From the NCBI RefSeq assembly GCF_030816015.1, contig NZ_JAUSXN010000001.1, positions 4,774,001 to 4,838,000 of the forward strand: a DNA stretch of 64,000 nt. Reading direction: 5' to 3'. This document shows, one piece after another, positions 52,824 through 61,977 of this stretch. How positions within the stretch are numbered: position 1 is the first letter of the stretch; the number at the start of each line of letters is the position of its first letter. Position numbers and translations under genes: made by a program. The stretch comes from Pedobacter sp. W3I1. Lineage in GTDB: Bacteria; Bacteroidota; Bacteroidia; Sphingobacteriales; Sphingobacteriaceae. The notes under the pieces are model-generated. The model ran no database searches and was not told the origin of the DNA. It saw nothing but the letters and a program-made list of their open reading frames with translations.

Positions 52824-53498
52824 CTATTGGTCTAATCTGTATGTAAATTCATCAAACCCGAAATTGTGCAGTGGGGTTAAAATGTTAATGGTCGCGTTAT
52901 TGGTTTTGATATTAATGGCGTTAGTGCTGGTGGTAACCCAATTGGTTTTAATCGTTGAACCATACATATCGCTGTACTCGAGTGTTGTGGCACCCCCACC
53001 TACAAAACCTGAAGCATTTGATTTTACAGCTTTAATGTGCATGGGATAATTAAAACCTATTGCATTTAGCGAAATGCCATCTACACTGCCAGCATAAGCA
53101 TCCGCAGTTTTATTCCCTCTGATGATATACTTGGTAAGCATATACAATAATTGTTCGGGATCTCCTGTTTTTAAATAAATAGGGCCTCTTCCTTCTGCTT
53201 TTCTGTATTGGTTTAAATATTTAACCGATGCCGCAAAATTTTCATTTACAGGTGCAAAAAGGGTAATCTGTTGATTGGTTAGCGAATCTTTCAGAAAAGG
53301 GAAACGATCCAGTACCAATAACAGCGAATCGAAAGTATTCGGCTTCGACTTTAAATAATCCAATGCCGTTCCTTTAAATGTTTGTACCGTATTGGTATAA
53401 TCGTAATAAGCCGAGTCGTTTTTTTTGCAGCCACTTAAATAAGTGCCTATAACTGCCAGTAGCACAAAAAGGCTACACTTATATAATTTCTTTTTCAT
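52824..53498 (-). CDS. Fasciclin-domain lipoprotein
   Basis: A 224-residue lipoprotein (SLFVLLAVIGTYLSGCKK). It has the FAS1 boxes: YLKSKPNTFDSLLLVLDRFP, then QQITLFAPVNENFAASVKYL and the terminal INILTPLHNFGFDEF. Its paralogue is at 46272. Both follow a SusD gene, so the arrangement SusC-SusD-fasciclin has been duplicated within the locus. It lies 15 bp after SusD and 5 bp before the DUF5007-like gene. Confidence 0.9.
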   Translation of the reverse strand: MKKKLYKCSLFVLLAVIGTYLSGCKKNDSAYYDYTNTVQTFKGTALDYLKSKPNTFDSLLLVLDRFPFLKDSLTNQQITLFAPVNENFAASVKYLNQYRKAEGRGPIYLKTGDPEQLLYMLTKYIIRGNKTADAYAGSVDGISLNAIGFNYPMHIKAVKSNASGFVGGGATTLEYSDMYGSTIKTNWVTTSTNAINIKTNNATINILTPLHNFGFDEFTYRLDQ

Positions 53499-53512
53499 GA
53501 TCTTCTAATTGA

Positions 53513-55111
53513 TTATTGCCAGTATGCGTTTTGGGTAACCAATGGATTCGCATTGATTACATCTTGTGATACCGGCCAGTAAATGCCGCCCATACTTTCA
53601 AATTGCCTGAATGTAAGTGGTGTACCATTTCTCTTGATAAAGGTTCCGGTAGGATTTTTAAGCCGGTTAAAACGTACAATATCATACCATCTCCAGCCCT
53701 CTCCCATTAACTCTCTTCTGCGCTCTTCAAAAATAGCATCAACTAAATTTTTGCCTGATGCCGGATCGTAAGGATCGGTACCTCTTAAATTAGATGCTTT
53801 ATTTAATGCAGAAATGGCTTCATCACGCTGACCTAATGCGGCGCATGCTTCGGCCCTCAGCAGGGTAACTTCCTCTATCCGGCTAAACAGCATGGTAGAA
53901 CTAAATAGGGTTAAATTACCTGAGGTTTGAGCGGTATAAATTACCTTAATCTTGTTAAAAATGGGTTGTTCAGAAGTGAAGTTGTAAAAGTAATTGGTTC
54001 GGTATAAACCATTTACCGGATTAACACTAAACCTTAAATCATAAGGGTCGGTAAATATTTTAAGAATACTGTCTTTTGGTACAAACATCTCCGGCTGTGC
54101 CTTCGGGATAAAAGGTGATGCCAGGGTTAATTGTTCGATATGCCCATTTGCTGTTGATAGACCGTTACCCGCCTCGAACGGGAAACCCACCAATACCGTT
54201 GCACGTTTAAAAGCGAATGGGCTATAGTAATTTACATTCTCTGTTAAGGCATCCATATCCAGATAAACGATACCGTTAGAACCACTTCCGTTTGATTTGG
54301 TATAGTTATCGAGCACAAATTTTGTATAAGTAGCTGCATCCAGATAATTGCCCTGCCAGGCAGCAATATGGCCTAAAATAATATAAGCTGATAGCCTGGT
54401 AAAGATGTTTCCGTTCCAGCTTGACCAACCTGCACCGTAATAAAGCCCCGGAAGAATTGGATCATCGCCACCATATTTAAAAGGTACCACCTGTGCCGCA
54501 GCCAATAATTCGGAAGTGGCAAACTGAAGTACTTTATCTTTACCTGTTCTTGGCAGTTTAATAAAATCGCCATCATGAGAGGAGGTTAGCAAAGGTACAT
54601 CGCCCCAAATCCTGACCATGTAGAAATAGGCAAAAGCCCTTAGTATTCTGACCTGCGCTACATCTACATTGTTGTTTATCTGCGTGTAACGCGAATCTAA
54701 AGGTATAATCTGTTTTGAACGTTCAATAAACAAGCTTGCTGCATTAATTACAGCATAAAACCTGCGCCAGTTGGTAATTCTGTTAATTACCGGATACTGT
54801 GCATTTAATTGTCCAATAACTATCGATTTTAAGTCTGCCCTATTGGTAATCTGAAAGTCGCCCTGACGTAGATCGCCCATTAACCAATGAGTATTGTCAG
54901 AAACCGTAGCCGAACGCATCAGGCCATATACCGAAAGTAGATTTGCCCTGGCATCTTCAAGTGTTTTCCAGTTGCTTTCTTCGGTAGCCAATCTGGTGGA
55001 TTGTACATCTTCAATTTTCTTACACGAGAAATTGCCGATACCAACCAAGCTTAGTAATAAAGCGAGCGCAACCATTCGGCAGATGCTCATTTTATAATTA
55101 GAATATTTCAT
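53513..55111 (-). CDS. SusD/RagB-family nutrient-binding lipoprotein (pair 1)
   Basis: A 532-residue lipoprotein. I start at ATG 55111 (MKYSNYKMSICRMVALALLL), which gives the signal peptide with lipobox GNFSC; an upstream ATG at 55126 would add five residues. Motifs are RLATEESNWKTLEDARANLL, VRILRAFAYFYMVRIWGDVP (SusD TPR), ALNKASNLRGTDPY and FEERRRELMGEGWRWYDIVR, the SusD C-terminal signature. It is the surface partner of the SusC protein encoded upstream. Confidence 0.95.
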   Translation of the reverse strand: MKYSNYKMSICRMVALALLLSLVGIGNFSCKKIEDVQSTRLATEESNWKTLEDARANLLSVYGLMRSATVSDNTHWLMGDLRQGDFQITNRADLKSIVIGQLNAQYPVINRITNWRRFYAVINAASLFIERSKQIIPLDSRYTQINNNVDVAQVRILRAFAYFYMVRIWGDVPLLTSSHDGDFIKLPRTGKDKVLQFATSELLAAAQVVPFKYGGDDPILPGLYYGAGWSSWNGNIFTRLSAYIILGHIAAWQGNYLDAATYTKFVLDNYTKSNGSGSNGIVYLDMDALTENVNYYSPFAFKRATVLVGFPFEAGNGLSTANGHIEQLTLASPFIPKAQPEMFVPKDSILKIFTDPYDLRFSVNPVNGLYRTNYFYNFTSEQPIFNKIKVIYTAQTSGNLTLFSSTMLFSRIEEVTLLRAEACAALGQRDEAISALNKASNLRGTDPYDPASGKNLVDAIFEERRRELMGEGWRWYDIVRFNRLKNPTGTFIKRNGTPLTFRQFESMGGIYWPVSQDVINANPLVTQNAYWQ

Positions 55112-55129
55112 ATTAATTATGGTCATATT

Positions 55130-58123
55130 TTATAAATCCAGTTTGAAGCCCACAACAAATGTGCGTGGGATAGTGATATTTGCGCCATCGTATATTCCAT
55201 TGTAATTGATCAGTTCTGGATCAACGCCTGAAAAATCGGTCAGTGTAAATACGTTTAAGGCGGTAGCATACAAATAAGCTCTTCTTATTTTTCCACCTGC
55301 TTTTTTAAACAGGCCCATTTTGCTAAAGTCGTAGCCCAGTGTAACCGATCTTAATTTTATGTAAGAGGCATTTTCTAAAAACAGATCCTGATCGGTACGG
55401 TAGGCATCTACCGGGCTCCATGGATTATAGATTGGATAGTTTTTCTCATTATCAAAAGATTGCCAGGAAGATACTTCTTTAACAGAGTTGATGTCGTTTC
55501 CAGCCTCGCGGTTAACAAAACCATAACGGGTGGCTTCGTATTGGTTAATTGCTTTTTGGCCTGCAGCGAAAATAAAATTGAAGTTTAAATCGAAGTTTTT
55601 ATAAGCCAGGGTATTGTTCCATCCCCCTACAAATTTTGGCAATCTATCTCCTGTTAATATCTTATCCTTACTATCTATGCGGTTATCATTATTATAATCA
55701 ACCCATTTCGGATCGCCTGCTTTTAATGGGATACCATTAAAGGTTCTGCCTGCTGGTACCTCAGCATCACTATTGTAAATACCCTGATTGGTGTACAGCC
55801 AATAACTGCCAACCGATTTGCCGACCTCAAGTTTATTGTCGTTTTGATAAATCAGTTCATTTAAGCCTTCAGGCAAGGCCGATAACTTGTTTTTATTATA
55901 GCTCAGGTTTAAACCTGTACTCCAATTCAAACCGTTCTTTTGTTGTAAAACCGATCCGTTAACCAAAAGCTCGATCCCTTTGTTGTTAATGTCCATGCCC
56001 GATTTGTATTCGGTAGAATAACCCGTTTCAACTGGTACAGGTAAACCGATTACGCTATTTTTATCATTACGGTTATATGCAGTTACCGCAGCATTGATGC
56101 GGTTGTGTAAAAACGAAGCATCTAAGGTAATGCTGGTCCGATCAGCAAATGGCAAGCTAATGTTGTAACCAATAAAACCACTATTGTATGGGCGGTTAAT
56201 ACCCAATAAACCACCGTATCCAGGTATGGTTGGTTCTTCTTCCCATCCATTTTCTGAACGGTATTGAGGTCCGGCCGCAAAACGGTCATCCTGAAAAATT
56301 CTTAAAGTACGTCCCCAGGCTGCACTTAAATGCAGCGCATCAATTGTGTTATTGTCCTTTAGAAACTGCTCTTTTAAATTCCAGTTGACGCTAAATGCCG
56401 GAGTAGTTACCCAGCGGCTATCTGGCTGGCCATTAGAAGCACCATCCCTTCTAAGCAATGCGCTTAGTGTTAATAAATTTTTATAGGAATATTTAGCCGT
56501 GCCATAAAACGACATTAAGTTATTACGCTCTTTATCGATATACCTAAATACATAAAAATTATTGTTCGTCAATACATTTAAGTAATCTGGATTAGGAGAT
56601 CCGGCTTTGGTTGGATTTCCATCTACAAAAGATAATTTTACGTAATCATTCGGACCATTATAAGCCCTGGCGTAATTATATTTATAAGTGTCGCCCTGTA
56701 AACTTTGACCGATTTCAAAATCAACAACATGGTCTTTATTGATATCATATTTATAGCTAATGCTATTGTTGATGGATACTCTTTGACTATAACCAAAATA
56801 GTTGGATATATAACTTATCCCTGCCAATAGTGTTGATGGCACAAAATAATCGCGAACGCCTTCATTGTAATTGAATAGGCCAGTGGTTGAGATCACGAAT
56901 TTGTTTATTTTGGCGCTTAATGTTAAACTTCCATTTAATACAGTAGAACGGTTGTTATCTACATTCCTGTCATTCTGTGTTAAATAAGAAGCATACGAAT
57001 CGGCATTTGGAGAAAGTGGACTGCTTAAATCGGGTATGTAACGTGTTTCGGCAAAACGATCGCGCAGGCTTTTGTTCCTGGTACGGTCTAAACGTGCCGT
57101 ATTAACGGTACTTGATACGGTAAGCCATTTAAATGGCGCCATATTGATGCCGAAAAATAAATTGTAGCGATCGATGCCCGTATCATCGGCATTCCCGGCA
57201 TTTTTTGTACCAGAACCAAAGAATCTAAAATTAGCCCTTTCTGTACCTCCGGTAATACCTAAATCGGCCGAAAAGGTTGGTGTATTTTGATAATATAGAT
57301 CTGTCCAGTTGGATGGTCCGAAATAAGCCACATTGGTAGAATCCCTTAAATAAGAAGCTGGACTGCCGCCTGGATTATATTTTTGATAAAACTGATTTCT
57401 GAAATTATTTTCGTAAACTCCATTAACCGTATTTACTTGTGGGGCAGTCACATAGCTAAAATAAGTATTCAGGCTAATATCCCTAAGGCCGGCCTTGGCG
57501 TTTTTAGTGGTGATATAAATAGCCCCATTAGCTGCATTTGGCCCAAGTTTAGCCAGTTCAAAAGGATCCTTAATTACCGTAATAGACTGTATATTATTGA
57601 TATCTACCTGCGATAAAAGATTAGTTGCCGGGCCAATCCTGTTATAATCGTATTTCTGTACATCAAATGCAAAAGGATTATCGGCTACCAGAGGCACCCC
57701 ATTTAAATAAATGGCAGGTTGTAAAGCATAAATGTCTTTCTTGTTAAACAACAAGCCTGATGTTCCCTGAACAATTATGCTTTGCTCAGTCCCAGGTTCG
57801 CCGTTTGGTTCCTGTACATAAACGCCTGCCAGATTACCTTTAATAATTTGCTGTAATGATAAATTGGGAACAGGTGTTGAGGAACGGATGTTAATCGTAT
57901 CGCGTACCGTTTTAAATTTCTGTAAGGCTCTAACCATTTGACCAATTGTATCAGTTTTAATGGAATAGGCGGACGAATCTTTTTTAGCTTTAGTAGTATC
58001 TTGCTGAAAGACAAAATAACTGCCATTAGCCGTTTTAAGCCATGCCCCGTGGGCATGTAAAGATTGTGATCCAAAAACAGATAAAAACAAGGCAATACAA
58101 ACGCTTGTATAAATTTTAACCAT
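55130..58123 (-). CDS. SusC-family TonB-dependent transporter with shortened N-terminus (pair 1)
   Basis: A 997-residue barrel protein, first gene of the locus. After the signal peptide (ICIALFLSVFGSQSLHAHG region) the usual carboxypeptidase-like beta-sandwich is absent. Instead there is a short linker (QQDTTKAKKDSSAYSIKTDT) and then a divergent plug: SLQQIIKGNLAGVYVQEPNG, PAIYLNGVPLVADN and NIQSITVIKDPFELAKLGPN. The barrel is typical (YRTDQDLFLENASYIKLRSV) and ends FVVGFKLDL. It should import a substrate together with SusD. The unusual N-terminus may mean altered signalling or TonB coupling. Confidence 0.93.
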   Translation of the reverse strand: MVKIYTSVCIALFLSVFGSQSLHAHGAWLKTANGSYFVFQQDTTKAKKDSSAYSIKTDTIGQMVRALQKFKTVRDTINIRSSTPVPNLSLQQIIKGNLAGVYVQEPNGEPGTEQSIIVQGTSGLLFNKKDIYALQPAIYLNGVPLVADNPFAFDVQKYDYNRIGPATNLLSQVDINNIQSITVIKDPFELAKLGPNAANGAIYITTKNAKAGLRDISLNTYFSYVTAPQVNTVNGVYENNFRNQFYQKYNPGGSPASYLRDSTNVAYFGPSNWTDLYYQNTPTFSADLGITGGTERANFRFFGSGTKNAGNADDTGIDRYNLFFGINMAPFKWLTVSSTVNTARLDRTRNKSLRDRFAETRYIPDLSSPLSPNADSYASYLTQNDRNVDNNRSTVLNGSLTLSAKINKFVISTTGLFNYNEGVRDYFVPSTLLAGISYISNYFGYSQRVSINNSISYKYDINKDHVVDFEIGQSLQGDTYKYNYARAYNGPNDYVKLSFVDGNPTKAGSPNPDYLNVLTNNNFYVFRYIDKERNNLMSFYGTAKYSYKNLLTLSALLRRDGASNGQPDSRWVTTPAFSVNWNLKEQFLKDNNTIDALHLSAAWGRTLRIFQDDRFAAGPQYRSENGWEEEPTIPGYGGLLGINRPYNSGFIGYNISLPFADRTSITLDASFLHNRINAAVTAYNRNDKNSVIGLPVPVETGYSTEYKSGMDINNKGIELLVNGSVLQQKNGLNWSTGLNLSYNKNKLSALPEGLNELIYQNDNKLEVGKSVGSYWLYTNQGIYNSDAEVPAGRTFNGIPLKAGDPKWVDYNNDNRIDSKDKILTGDRLPKFVGGWNNTLAYKNFDLNFNFIFAAGQKAINQYEATRYGFVNREAGNDINSVKEVSSWQSFDNEKNYPIYNPWSPVDAYRTDQDLFLENASYIKLRSVTLGYDFSKMGLFKKAGGKIRRAYLYATALNVFTLTDFSGVDPELINYNGIYDGANITIPRTFVVGFKLDL

Positions 58124-58502
58124 TTTATTAGTTTAATTAAAAGTTTAAGTGTTTAAAAGAAGAAACTCGATTGTTAAAATGTAATTAAGAAATGATCTCT
58201 ATTTGAGATTTTTGGGCAAAGCAATGCCCGAAGACAAAAAGTAAAATTTTTGATCATGGAATGTGGTTTAGGATGATTAATATTAATTCTTAGTGCAACT
58301 TAGATCGCCCTAAGAATGATTAGTTTTTGTTTGCTTGTTTTTTATACCTTGGTTAGAGGTTCTCTGGTTATTTTATTTGTTATTTATTTTCTTGCTAGTT
58401 GGCAAGATTTTTTGCTCGTAATACTAAAATAAAATATCGGCTCGTTATGATTTGGTATTGCAAGATATATATTAAGCAAGGGCAATTTTTATTTTTCTTA
58501 AC

Positions 58503-58514
58503 GCAAACGTTTGC
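58503..58514. promoter_or_regulatory. LacI-type operator O1 upstream of the SusCD operon
   Basis: GCAAACGTTTGC is a perfect 12-bp palindrome within TTAACGCAAACGTTTGCTTAA-like context (58499-58518). Its core CAAACGTTTG is shared with sites at 58769 and 38877, each in front of a unit of the utilisation locus. It precedes the candidate promoter for the SusC gene. Confidence 0.65.
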
Positions 58515-58768
58515 TTAAAAAATGCGTAAGGAGTAAGGCTTTAAACTGCTTTACACTTTGGTTAATGCTAAAAAATTAACTAATTTCTATATTTTTATTA
58601 ATTGATATTCTAATAGCGAATAAGTGTTAAGGAGAAAGCTTTAAATGATCGTTCGATTGGTTACTATAATTAAGCTTACAGAATTATGTTTACGTCTAAT
58701 TTCACCTGGAACACGATACAGTTTTTCGTAATTTTGTAATTCAAAAAAGACATTACACAAATTAAGCG

Positions 58769-58778
58769 CAAACGTTTG
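58769..58778. promoter_or_regulatory. LacI-type operator O2 upstream of the SusCD operon
   Basis: GCGCAAACGTTTGTTT contains the palindrome CAAACGTTTG. It lies 265 bp upstream of O1 (relative to the minus-strand operon), a distance that could allow looping by a tetrameric LacI-type protein. Confidence 0.6.
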
Positions 58779-59256
58779 TTTTTTCACACAAAACACTGCA
58801 CAACACTCATTTATGGATTTTTTTTCTTTAAAAAGCGATTAAACCAAACAGGCTACTTTTAAGTAATTCCGTCCCTGCATTCGAAATAAATCAAATACCA
58901 ACGAAATTAAACTCACTTTCAAAAAAAATAACTTTTTATAATCCAGATCAACTAAATCATAAACCGTTTTACTAATTGTATTTTTTGCTGAAACAACATT
59001 AATAGACTTCATAAATCCAATGCATTCTTTACTAAAGCAGTACTGTGATCAAAAAATATATGAAACCATACAGAAAATCTTATTAATTAATCCTTAATAA
59101 GATCACAGATCCTAGCCAACTACTCTAAAAAGAAATTGTAGCAACTCCACATGGGGGTTAACCATAGTATAAGCGTAACTTAAGTGTAGCTAAGCATAGA
59201 TAGCGTATTATTAATATATAAGCACTATAATTTTGGCAACATAAGTTATTCAATAC

Positions 59257-60960
59257 CTAGTTTAAAATACTGTTGAGTACCACCTCTGACGCGGCTTCGC
59301 AGAAATCGATTCCAGAATAATCGGGGTTATAACCACCAATGTACGGAACGGCCATAATATAGATTCTTTCATTTGCCTGCCCTGCTTCATCAACCACCTG
59401 AAAATGATCATTAATGGTGATGCCAGGCACAGTTAAAAAGTAACTGTTACTTTTCCTTGTCACTGAATCATTATGCTTCATTTCTGCCTTTCCGCGCTCA
59501 GTAGACTGGAATTTTAATCTTGCCGGACTAACCGTTCCATTTGTAATTAAGCTTTTAAAAGGAAAATCATCGAAAGAAAGATGTGGCTGACCAACGCAAT
59601 CGATAAAGGTATCGAAGTGAACGGTAACCTTCTTATCACCTACCGTGTAATGATAATCTGCACCGCCTGCTTTTAACGGTTCTACATCCGCATTATCTCC
59701 AACGGCAACAATGCTTAGCACACCAGCCTCGTGCAGTGCCAATAATTCTCTGCACGAACTTTGCGGTACAAATGCAATTACAATAGAAATTAAGGGCATT
59801 AATACCTTTTGGAGCCGTTCCATGTCTTCAGCAGACAGATATTTTGCCGGATAGTTCATTGCAAAACTTAAAACAGCCAGGGCTTCTTTCCAATAAATAG
59901 ATTTTCGCTTTTCTATAGATTTTTCTGCCTCTTCATATTCTCGCTTAAAAAGATCGAAGGGCTCCATTTTTTCCCTGAAACCCATCATGGCCTCCACAAA
60001 TTCTTCCAGGCTCATGTTTTTGATCTGCTCATAAAATGCCGGATCTTTTTTAATAAACATTTCCTTGAAATTCTTTTCAAATACAAAATCCAAGGGTAAA
60101 AAGCCTCCGTTCTCAGCTATACTCGCCTGAATTTCGGCTTTGCTTAACGTTTCTTCCTTTCCCAAATGCGAATCTTCCAGATGAAAGCGAATTGCAGGTA
60201 ATAAACCACTGCGCGAGTGCATTACAATTTTAAAACCTTCACTATCCAAATGATAACCATAGGTTCCATCTTCATTGTCCTCAAACTTTCCATTTTGCCT
60301 GGCCAGCGTTCTTAAGGCATCAATAGCGGTTAACGATGATCCCATAATACCCACGGCGTGATTGAGCTTTAAGGATATCTTCTTTGGTGGATATGGAGAA
60401 TCGAAATAGTTCGGAATACGACCTTCGTATTTCTTTGGCCAATTGTGGCCGGTACAAATAATAACCTGATCAAAATATAACTCATCCTGATTTTTAACAC
60501 TTACAGCTACCTGATTATCTTTAGGAAAGTCGACAATGTCTTCTACCACACAATTTAAATGAGCATTGGTTTTTATGCTTTTTTTGGCCGCAGCATCTTG
60601 CAGAAGATTAAACTGTGCGGATAAGTATTCGCCAAAAAATAGCCTGGGCAATACCTTGTATTCATTAAATTTTTCATCATTGATATCAAACTTTTTTAAA
60701 ACTGCTATGGGTGCTATTTTAACCCAGTCTTCAATAGAATTAAAAATGACCGGAATTTCATTGTCTGATACATTGGTTATATGTTCTACATTAGCTCCTT
60801 CGGTACTATAAGGCATACCAGCACCTAAATAGCTTTTACGCTCGAAAATGTCTATCTCCAGATTAAGCACCTTTGACTCTGTTAATCTTTTATACATAAA
60901 AAGACCACTCGGCCCACCCCCTATAATCGCGATTTTCTTTTTTACTGTCTTGATATTCAT
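59257..60960 (-). CDS. FAD/NAD(P)-binding oxidoreductase-like protein
   Basis: A 567-residue cytoplasmic protein. It begins with the dinucleotide-binding loop KIAIIGGGPSGLFMYKRL and continues with DIFERKSYLGAGMPYSTEGA and the second nucleotide site VGIMGSSLTAIDALRTLAR, as in the NAD_binding_9 family and related monooxygenase-like flavoproteins. QVIICTGHNWP is the usual ATG-like motif. The C-terminal part has GGYNPDYSGIDFCEAASE. The substrate is unknown. It is a lone gene, about 1.1 kb upstream of the SusC gene on the same strand. Confidence 0.88.
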   Translation of the reverse strand: MNIKTVKKKIAIIGGGPSGLFMYKRLTESKVLNLEIDIFERKSYLGAGMPYSTEGANVEHITNVSDNEIPVIFNSIEDWVKIAPIAVLKKFDINDEKFNEYKVLPRLFFGEYLSAQFNLLQDAAAKKSIKTNAHLNCVVEDIVDFPKDNQVAVSVKNQDELYFDQVIICTGHNWPKKYEGRIPNYFDSPYPPKKISLKLNHAVGIMGSSLTAIDALRTLARQNGKFEDNEDGTYGYHLDSEGFKIVMHSRSGLLPAIRFHLEDSHLGKEETLSKAEIQASIAENGGFLPLDFVFEKNFKEMFIKKDPAFYEQIKNMSLEEFVEAMMGFREKMEPFDLFKREYEEAEKSIEKRKSIYWKEALAVLSFAMNYPAKYLSAEDMERLQKVLMPLISIVIAFVPQSSCRELLALHEAGVLSIVAVGDNADVEPLKAGGADYHYTVGDKKVTVHFDTFIDCVGQPHLSFDDFPFKSLITNGTVSPARLKFQSTERGKAEMKHNDSVTRKSNSYFLTVPGITINDHFQVVDEAGQANERIYIMAVPYIGGYNPDYSGIDFCEAASEVVLNSILN

Positions 60961-61414
60961 TTATAGCTGCTATAATTTATTTGGTTAAACGAAGTTACCT
61001 GCCTGATTCGTCCGTTCATATAATCCTAAAAAGACCAAATTGTTTTATTTTTTTTGCCACGGAAACACAGAACGCACGGATTAATCAGCTTAATTCGTCA
61101 TCCTGAGCACAGCGAAGGATCTGTATTCACGATGTCACTTACGTTTATAAAAGATTATTCATTAGCTGTTTATAGATTAATGGCATTCATCCTTGCTTCG
61201 CAGGTCTTCACTGCATTCAGAATGACAGCAAGAAAAACTTCAACCCCAACTCTGTTCCCTCGGCACTTTTCTCTCTGCGCCCTCTGTGGTTTATTCACAA
61301 ATTCTAAGAACCAATTGTGCTTATCGCTGTTAGAAGATTAATGAATGAGGTTTAAATGACCAATAATCAATCACTGATTAACCGATTCAAACCATTAACC
61401 GATTAACCCTAACA
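60961..61414. repeat. Spacer with REP-like and word repeats
   Basis: The 454-bp gap between divergent genes holds GTCATCCTGAGCACAGCGAA with an inverted partner TTCACTGCATTCAGAATGAC (about 61098-61225), the CCACGGAAACACAGAACGCA word (about 61059) with an inverted CTGCGCCCTCTGTGGT (about 61278), and AACCGATTCAAACC/ATTAACCGATTAACCC near 61380. The same words occur in the 17.7-18.4 kb array. No gene is seen. Confidence 0.6.
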
Positions 61415-61972
61415 ATGAACGATTTAAAATTATATATGCTTTTATTGGGATCGAAAGCACCGAAAAGAAATGTAGAACAGCACGATTATTTCTTCGGCAT
61501 TGCCCCTTCGCTTAAGGCACTTGTTCCCGAAATTAAAGCATTTTGGCCCGAAGCAGGAAGCAGTATCCATGTAGATGGCTGGCGGGAAATTAACAAGGTT
61601 AACCATTATGAAATTAACATTAAACTAAGAGATAGCCATACAGCACCTTCTACTGATAAACTATTTTTCATTAATCTTGGCGGCTACCAACCGAACCGAC
61701 TATACGAACAACATTATATTATTTTATCTGTTCATGATGAAAGGGCGAAGGCTATACAGGAAGCAAAAAAGACGGTATTCTTTAAAAAAAACTCGATAAA
61801 AGGTGCCCACATTGATGAAAAGTATGGCATTGATGTGGATGATATTTATAAAATTGAAGATATTTTAAGTGCAGAGTCGAAACAAAAATACCATATCGAA
61901 ATAAAACCATCTTCAGGTGCTTTACCTGAAGATGAAATTCATTTGGGTTATTTTAAACTAGATAAGCTTTAA
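61415..61972 (+). CDS. DUF1543-domain protein
   Basis: A 185-residue cytoplasmic protein. It begins with LKLYMLLLGSKAPKRNVEQHD and has two similar halves: FGIAPSLKALVPEIKAFWP with FINLGGYQPNRLYEQHY, then ILSVHDERAKAIQEAKKT with HIDEKYGIDVDDIY. This is the DUF1543 pattern, whose function is unknown. It ends 5 bp from the convergent gene at 61978. Confidence 0.85.
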   Translation: MNDLKLYMLLLGSKAPKRNVEQHDYFFGIAPSLKALVPEIKAFWPEAGSSIHVDGWREINKVNHYEINIKLRDSHTAPSTDKLFFINLGGYQPNRLYEQHYIILSVHDERAKAIQEAKKTVFFKKNSIKGAHIDEKYGIDVDDIYKIEDILSAESKQKYHIEIKPSSGALPEDEIHLGYFKLDKL

Positions 61973-61977
61973 CTAAA

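Larger units (their letters stand above)
58124..59256. promoter_or_regulatory. 1.13-kb regulatory region upstream of the SusCD operon
   Basis: No gene is visible. It contains two LacI-type palindromes, listed separately, and a hairpin TCTTGC-CAACTA-GCAAGA at about 58393-58410. A weak -7-like element TATATCTTG (minus strand, about 58460-58470) lies just downstream of the first palindrome, which would leave a 5' leader of over 300 nt. The remainder is AT-rich (long TTTT runs at 58800-58830 and 58920-58940). Confidence 0.5.
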
